Below, in pieces: positions 57,543-64,000 of a stretch of 64,000 bases of DNA (positions within the stretch are counted from its first letter, which is position 1; every line of letters begins with the position of its first letter). A program made the position numbers and the translations under genes. The stretch comes from Lottia gigantea (Eukaryota; Mollusca; Gastropoda; Lottiidae). Below the pieces are notes generated by a model that had not been told where the DNA came from, did not search any database, and saw nothing but the letters and a program-made list of their open reading frames with translations. Location of the stretch: the NCBI RefSeq assembly GCF_000327385.1, contig NW_008710601.1:1383355-1447354 (forward strand), read 5' to 3'.

Positions 57543-58950
57543 ACATGTTATGTGTTAATAATTATCGCAAGTGGCAACGTTCTGTGATAGGCACATATTA
57601 TCGAGTGTAAAATATTATTCATAGTTGCAACGTTATATGATAGGCACATATTAACGTGTGTAAAATATTATCCCAAGTTGCAACATTATGTAATAGGCAC
57701 ATATTAACGTGTGTAAAATATTATACCAAGTTGCAACGTTATGTGATAATGACATATCTACGCGTGTAAAATATTATCCCAAGTTGCAACGTTATGTAAT
57801 AGGTACATATTAACGTGTGTAAAATATTATCCCAAGTTGCAACGTTATGTGATAATGACATATCTAGGCGTGTAAAATATTATCCCAAGTTGCAACGTTA
57901 TGTAATAGGTACATATCTACGCGTGTAAAATATTATCCCAAGTTGCAACGTTATGTAATAGGCACATATTAACGTGTGTAAAATATTATCCCAAGTTGCA
58001 ACGTTATGTAATAGGCACATATTAACGTGTGTAAAATATTATCCCAAGTGGCAACGTTCTGTGATAGGCACATATTAACGTGTGTAAAATATTATTCATA
58101 GTTGGAACGTTATATGATAGGCACATATTAACGTGTGTAAAATATTATCCCAAGTGGCAACGTTCTGTGATAGGCACATATTAACGTGTGTAAAATATTA
58201 TTCATAGTTGGAACGTTATATGATAGGCACATATTAACGTGTGTAAAATATTATACCAAGTGACAACGTTATGTGATAATGACATATCTACGCGTGTAAA
58301 ATATTATCCCAAGTTGCAACGTTATGTAATAGGCACATATTAACGTGTGGAAAATATTATCCCAAGTTGCAACGTTATGTAATAGGCACATATTAACGTG
58401 TGTAAGATATTATCCCAAGTGGCAACGTTATGTGATAGGCACATATTATCGGGTGTAAAATATTATTCATAGTTGGAACGTTATATGATAGGCACATATT
58501 AACGTGTGTAAAATATTATACCAAGTTGCAACGTTATGTGATAATGACATATCTACGCGTGTAAAATATTATCCCAAGTTGTAACGTTATGTAATAGGCA
58601 CATATTAACGTGTGTAAAATATTATCCCAAGTTGCAACGTTATGTGATAGGCACATATTACCCCGAGTAAATTATTGTTCCAAGTTGCGAAGTAACGTGA
58701 TAGGCACATACTCTATCCTGTGTAAATATATTAATCCAAGTTGCAACGTTATGTGATATGCACATGTTTGATATGCACATAGTAAACTATCCTGTGTAAA
58801 ATATTATTCACAGTTGCAACGTATTATGTATTCATAGTTGCAACGTAGTGTGATATGCACATATTATTATCCTGTATAAAATGTAATTCCAAGTTGCAAA
58901 GTAATGTGATATGCACATATTATCCTGTGTAAAAGAATTTTGCAACGTAC
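57543..58950. repeat. 53-bp minisatellite, about 26 copies
   Basis: The unit reads AACGTGTGTAAAATATTATC, CCAAGTTGCAACGTTATGTA, ATAGGCACATATT. The period is exactly 53 bp in the core (for example 57,651 and 57,704). Two subtypes alternate: one with AGGCACATATTAACGTG and one with AATGACATATCTACGCG. The last 290 bp (58,660-58,950) are decayed and irregular, suggesting an ageing edge and a homogenised core. Confidence 0.94.
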
Positions 58951-59588
58951 TTGTATGAACCTGTACATTTTCCATACCCTAATTAAACTAGTTCAATAAC
59001 ATCTCGCAGTTTAATGAGCCAGTGCGTAATAGGGACGTTTGTATGTTTCGTGATGTGAACAAAGGTTTGCTGTCAGTAAAACTGGCGCTGATATTCAAGA
59101 GTATCACAATCATGAAGGTTTAATTGAAATGCTGAGAATAGCCGTCGGTGAGTTACAGATATAATCGCATGGATTAACTAACTACTCTCATTTTTATCAG
59201 ACTTCTAAGCCCAAAGGAATTCTTCTGTACAAGTTTTCAATTCTTACTAGAGATTAGTTGCTAGACATATCATATAGGTCAGGGTTATAGCGGCTACTGA
59301 AATAGACCTTAATTGAACCCTTTCTCGCATAAATTACGTGGATAAAAACAGACCTTGTTCTTCATCAAATGTCATTGCCCGTTCTGTGCTGTGATTTAAT
59401 TTAGAATATTTTAACCGGTTGATTACATGTAATTTCTCCCACATGATTTCATTATCTGCTTAAGATCAGCTTTGTGCTTCAATATGCAATGCAAGATATT
59501 GAAGAGCTCTAAACAGACATGAACGATTCTGTCATTTTTTTGGCCTGATGGCTCTTTCATGAGGATTCTTCTAGACACCAGATATAAC
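58951..59588. other. Unique sequence, no gene seen
   Basis: Nothing recognised. Confidence 0.4.
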
Positions 59589-59591
59589 TTC

Positions 59592-59770
59592 TTATTATGA
59601 AATACTTTCTCACTTATGGTTGACATATTTGTCATGTGAAAACTTCATTAGCCGTTACCAATGTTTCGGTTTTGTTTTGCGGTTCGGATTATTAGTACTT
59701 GGTTTATTAATTCTCTTTCATTACTTAGTCCAAAGAGATTTTATGATATGGCTTAAACAAATATCACATG
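59592..59770 (-). mobile_element. Dispersed repeat family Y, copy 3 (possible PLE 3' end)
   Basis: ATGAAATACTTTCTCACTTA, TGTCATGTGAAAACTTCATT and TTGGTTTATTAATTC match copies 1 and 2, and AGAGATTTTATGATAT matches copy 2. The minus strand again shows INKPSTN. Fossil fragment. Confidence 0.5.
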
Positions 59771-62381
59771 TAAACCAATGCAAATTATTTTTATGGGTAA
59801 ACAACTCGAACGCACTATGAATTAAAGCAAATTGAATAAACCAAGATTACAATACAATTATCGTAGCGAAATGTGTTGACAATTATTTATATAGTGATAA
59901 TAATATTAACTCAAATTAAGTAAACCATAGTCTGAAGGGAATAAGGCAATACAAATGTAATAGTTCAAAAATCATGAAACTTTGCCCACAAAAATGGCCA
60001 CTGTATACTAATACTGTTTACTTATACAACCACTTTCTTGGACTTGTACATTGTACAACCAATAGAGTGACCTTAACCGACAAATCGTTAACATATTTCC
60101 AGCCGTAAAGCTTAGATATACGAGTATCGTATTGAATTGCAAGAAGCTTGATTAGGTCTAGATGAGATTCCCAGGTAATTGTCCGAAGACTAATTAGTTT
60201 AGAGCATTAAAATGGTGTCCTAAAAGATAGCCATTAAGGCTGGCTTTGGCTCTTAATCGATTGCTTGGCCAATTCTGAATTCCCGCCGGAATTGTTGCTG
60301 TTTGAAAAGCCTGCTATTTCTTCGTGTAGAGCCACCATCTAAGACAATCAGACTGTGTTCATATCTCAAATCAATGGAAAGGAATGTATTGTAAGACTGA
60401 AGTAAAGACTTCAATAAGACAAACATGGCTATTAATAATGGAAAGATTTAAATGTCGGCTGCTCTAAGAAGATTTTTTATTGGATATCGATGACGTCTGC
60501 GGAAATAGCTTAATACTAGATATTTACCGATTTTTAACTGTATATTCCATCATTACGTTATGATAAATCGTCTACAGAATGCCAATAATAATAATCATAC
60601 ATTTTATAAGCTTATACCATCAATAAATCATATTTGTGCATTGAATTGAAAATATTACATTGCTCGTAGCGCGGAATCTAGAAGTTCTATAGAAAGTTGC
60701 TTCCAATGCTCCCGATGACCTATGACTGGACTATCCAATTCTCTGCAGCAATGTTAATTGACAAAGTTTTTGATTGGTCGATTGCAGATTTAGCTTGAAT
60801 ATGACTGCAATTGACCAGGAAACATGATATGACCAAGTGCGCTTGGCGGTTTCAAGAATAACAGATGAAAAATATGGCGGAGGAGCTATTGTCTTTTTTT
60901 CTGAATGATATATACTCCAAAGATTTCTGTTCATGGCGATAACCGTCACAAAAAGGTGCAATACTGTAGGGAGGTTAAAGTTCTCCCCCTCTTATCCAAC
61001 ATATCCGAAAGACTTTTTTCGAATACTCGAATCGAATCATTAAATTATTATTAGCAATGGTTTTCAACCTCGCTACAAAATGCCGAACAAAACATATCGA
61101 ACACTGTTATGTTGCCGTTTTAAGTGCATTTGGCTGTAAGCTTTTAGAATTACTAGCGTCGATTAAGATTTGAAAAGATAGTTTATTCTGACATATCAAC
61201 ACAACCTTGATATTTCAAATTCCAACTTTCAGACGAAAAACTGTGAATTTTGTCAGTTATCTCTCTAGACAAGTAGATTTTTAGTTCAAATATTTTAAGT
61301 ACTTTTATAAATAAAATTTAGTTCAACTGTACCTAAATATACATAAAATAAGCTTCCCTGGAGAGAATTGAGTATCTGAAGCTCTTGTCAATTATACGTC
61401 AAAGGAATTCCGCATGTAGCAATGTATATTTTTTCGAGTGGAATTATGGGTGTTTATTTGTCTAAATAGCTGCTTTACCAGCAAGTTCCATTTAATTTCA
61501 GCTCTAAAAACGTTCCATTCAAATCTATTGAAAGTAGCTTAATCAAAAATTTAATGATGTAAATCTTATTAGTTTGGATTTTGTGGGATTTGAGAAAGAG
61601 GCTTTAAAGACGTCGAGGTGTCAATTTTACTGCAATGACACTTACCTTTGTTTGTTTGCGTTATGAGCTTCGTTCTGGATCTAATATGGCTGATGCTTGA
61701 ATATAAGGTCTTCTGTAGGCTAAGATGTAATGTCGCACTGACCTCCCCGCGTAATCATATTTTAATCAGAAACATTCAGATTGCTGTAAGTCGAATTAAA
61801 ATCTAATTATAAAAACGATGAGCACAAATTGTTTTATTTCTGCCAAGATTGATTAGAGAATGTATCTTATAATATATGATATAACGCCCATGGCTAGAAA
61901 TGATAGGTTTCTATATCTATAAATGGAATACATAACGTCCACGACGATATACTTCCTAGGCAGTATGCTCCAATCTCAGTTTATATAATTGTACTAGGGT
62001 ATTAGCTTCCTTTGAACATTCTTTAAGGGGCGTCGGATCCACCAGTTTTTCTTAACTTGATAAAAAAATATACAGTAGATGGCATGTATTTCTGAGTGAC
62101 GAAAGCGTACCACGTTCATATCTTTTAGTTATGGAGTAACTGGACTGTTGAAGCAAAACTTCCGCCACACTGACTCTTGTGAACAGAGTTTTGGTTAAAG
62201 ATGAAAACAAAACTGTCCGCTTTCTAAATATTTCCCTATTTACAGGAAGGTATGTATTATTGCACTGAATGTTTCAGAGAGTATGATCGATGCTGCCAAG
62301 TGCATTCATATTGTGCATGGACAAAATCAGAAGCTGACATCTTTAAAATTGCAATATTCTGCTCCGCTCAATGAAAAGAGG
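59771..62381. other. Unique AT-rich sequence, no gene seen
   Basis: This is the longest stretch without a recognised repeat (2.6 kb). Open frames reach 76 codons with no features. It is the best place in the 3' half to look for a conserved non-coding element or exon by comparative alignment. Confidence 0.45.
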
Positions 62382-62606
62382 TTTGGGACACTGAAAGCAT
62401 CAATCTGCACCATTCGGATTTTTAATCAGACGTCTGTGGTTCCTGCCATTCCACTAAAACTAAGTGATTTTTGACGGCACTAATGGCGAAGAACCTTATG
62501 TACACAAGCATATTTTTTTTTATTTGTGACGTCATAAACACAGGAAACACAGATGTCTGACTAAAATTTTGAATGCTACAAATTAATACTTTCAGTGTCC
62601 CCAATT
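62382..62606. mobile_element. MITE with about 63-bp terminal inverted repeats
   Basis: The left arm has TTTGGGACACTGAAAGCATC, then TTTTTAATCAGACGTCTGTG and GTTCCTG. The complement of the right arm has TTGGGGACACTGAAAGTATT, then AATTTTAGTCAGACATCTGT and GTTTCCTG. Identity is roughly 75-80%. Because the arms are mirror images, short frames on both strands give similar peptides (plus FGTLKASICTIRIFNQTSVV, minus MGTLKVLICSIQNFSQTSVF). The centre includes a run of nine T near 62,512-62,520. Confidence 0.76.
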
Positions 62607-63267
62607 AAAAAAATTAAGAAAACAATAGGTATAGTTATAACATATTTTAAGTGCAGTTTTCAGAGGCAATTATTCCATATTCATGAAAGAAAAAACTCGC
62701 GTGAAATGTGATTATCTTATCAAACTAGTTTTAATTCCCAAGAAAATCTGATATTTTCCTTTTAGATTCATCTACATAACATGTCAAATTTCCAGACAAT
62801 GAGATCAAAAAGACACAAAAAAATGAGTTTTATTCTGTTTTATGGAATTTGATCAGAGTCTACATGACTTATGGTAAGAAGTGTGGCCCGTGCTGGGTCT
62901 CCAGTATTGTCTGTCGTTCCTTGGTTTACTGGAAGAACTCGACTACCGTATCCAGCCATCAATTACTTCTTCAGTTTTATAGTTCTTGTTATTATTAAAG
63001 TTCGAGACATTAGACTAGCCTATATTGTTAAAACGAATTTATTTTAATCTTGTAAATATTTCACGCTTTGGTGGCTTATCTTCACGAAGAACAGAGATGT
63101 TCTTAGATATAAAAAGACGCTTCACAGGGAACTTGATACTGCCTGTTCCAGAAGCAATTGCGACCAAATTTAAAGCACACAGTGAGCTATATAGACAACA
63201 AGTTGCAGCGGTATGGTAGAAATTCTACCTTCAGATTGTTCAACCTGGTTTCGCCATGTCAATGATG
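62607..63267. other. Unique sequence, no gene seen
   Basis: A 64-codon plus frame (63,025-63,219) has no recognisable motif. Nothing else was found. Confidence 0.4.
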
Positions 63268-63274
63268 TAGCTCG

Positions 63275-63378
63275 AAGACGTCATTTGGTTGAGACCGTTT
63301 AGTCATTTGGATGAGACCGTTTAGTCATTTGGTTGAGACCGTTTAGTCATTTGGATGAGACCGTTTAGTTATTTGGAT
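63275..63378 (+). repeat. 22-bp minisatellite, about 4.7 copies, inside a SINE
   Basis: The unit is GTCATTTGG.TGAGACCGTT plus TA, where the variable base alternates T, A, T, A, A, giving a 44-bp dimer pattern. The unit resembles the SINE segment AGTCGTTTGGATGGGAC, and the array leads directly into the rest of the SINE. Confidence 0.85.
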
Positions 63379-63500
63379 GAAGCAATAAGCCAAGGCCCTG
63401 TTTGCTGTGTACGTTAGAAATTCCAAAAAATGGTAGGCTAATGTATTTCCTCTGTATACGCCATTATCCACTGCATTGTGTTGGTTGTCTTAGATTAGTG
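63379..63500 (+). mobile_element. SINE fragment downstream of its own expanded segment
   Basis: AAGCAATAAGCCAAGGCCCT, GTGTACGTTAGAAATTCC, GGTAGGCTAATG and CCACTGCATTGTGTTGGTTG and TCTTAGATTAG follow the SINE body order. The head and the C/T-rich tail are missing. Confidence 0.55.
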
Positions 63501-64000
63501 GAAATCAATTTCAATCATTCAGTATTACCATTTTAATTGTGCTAATATCGGGAGTTGGAAATTATATGTAACTATCTCGGCGCGCACCTTCATTATCTTA
63601 TTTTTATAAAAATAAATTACTGCGTGTACCCAGTGCTTCCCAAATATCAAAGGTATCTAATCACAACCGGCATGAAAACACTTTACTCTGGTTTATTTTG
63701 ACGTTGCAAACAGAGGTGTATTTATTTACTGGAAGTAATTATTTTAAGATTGACTTGAGCAATCATGTTATCAAGGGTCAATCTTATCGTAGCAATTTGA
63801 TATATTTTATTTGGCTACACCCAGCAAGATTTGCTGCATATTTCATTCTCAATCGGTTAACACAAGTTGAGAACCGTAAGCTGTAACAGGTGTGAAGCAC
63901 GCTCGTTGTGGTATTTTTAAGAGATGTAAACACGACGGTACTGGGAATTTAATAAATTACTGTGTATGTAAATAAAGCACTTTGTAACGAAGTTTCATAT
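63501..64000. other. Unique AT-rich sequence, no gene seen
   Basis: A 62-codon plus frame (63,698-63,886) has no recognisable motif. The window ends here. Confidence 0.4.

Overview
The window looks like non-coding eukaryotic nuclear DNA, most likely from a marine invertebrate, with a mollusc as my best but weakly supported guess. The reasons are an AT-rich background, no open frame that reads as a conserved host protein, no bacterial operon structure, a tRNA-derived SINE family, a Penelope-like retroelement with a GIY-YIG endonuclease, many small inverted-repeat elements and about ten tandem arrays. I found no host gene, tRNA gene, rRNA gene or CRISPR array. It may be intergenic or lie inside a very long intron.

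Layout. 1-9 kb: mostly unique DNA with one decayed SINE, a small CpG-richer patch (1.38-1.65 kb), a broken Penelope-like element on the minus strand (about 4.06-5.49 kb) and the first copy of a dispersed repeat (8.95 kb). 10-17 kb: two short duplications and four clear SINE copies, one flanked by a perfect 15-bp target-site duplication. 19-27 kb: three inverted-repeat elements, a hAT-like element containing a tRNA-like segment, a tandem duplication and a SINE. 27.9-36.5 kb: the densest tandem-repeat zone, with units of 33, 41, about 80, about 37 and 21 bp. The 33- and 21-bp arrays stay open on both strands because their units are multiples of three. 37-49 kb: more SINE fragments, three 200-212 bp tandem duplications, a hairpin MITE, a perfect 15-bp stem-loop, a dispersed repeat shared between 31.6 and 46.8 kb, and a MITE with about 110-bp terminal inverted repeats. 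49-64 kb: dispersed repeats, an AT-rich array of about 67 bp, adjacent arrays of about 160 and 53 bp, another MITE, and a 22-bp minisatellite inside a SINE.

No gene system emerges. The interesting content is repeat biology: SINE copies that I recognise on the plus strand only, arrays that seem to arise from pieces of other repeats, and several apparently unclassified small inverted-repeat families. All comparisons were made by eye, so unit lengths and boundaries are approximate unless stated as exact.
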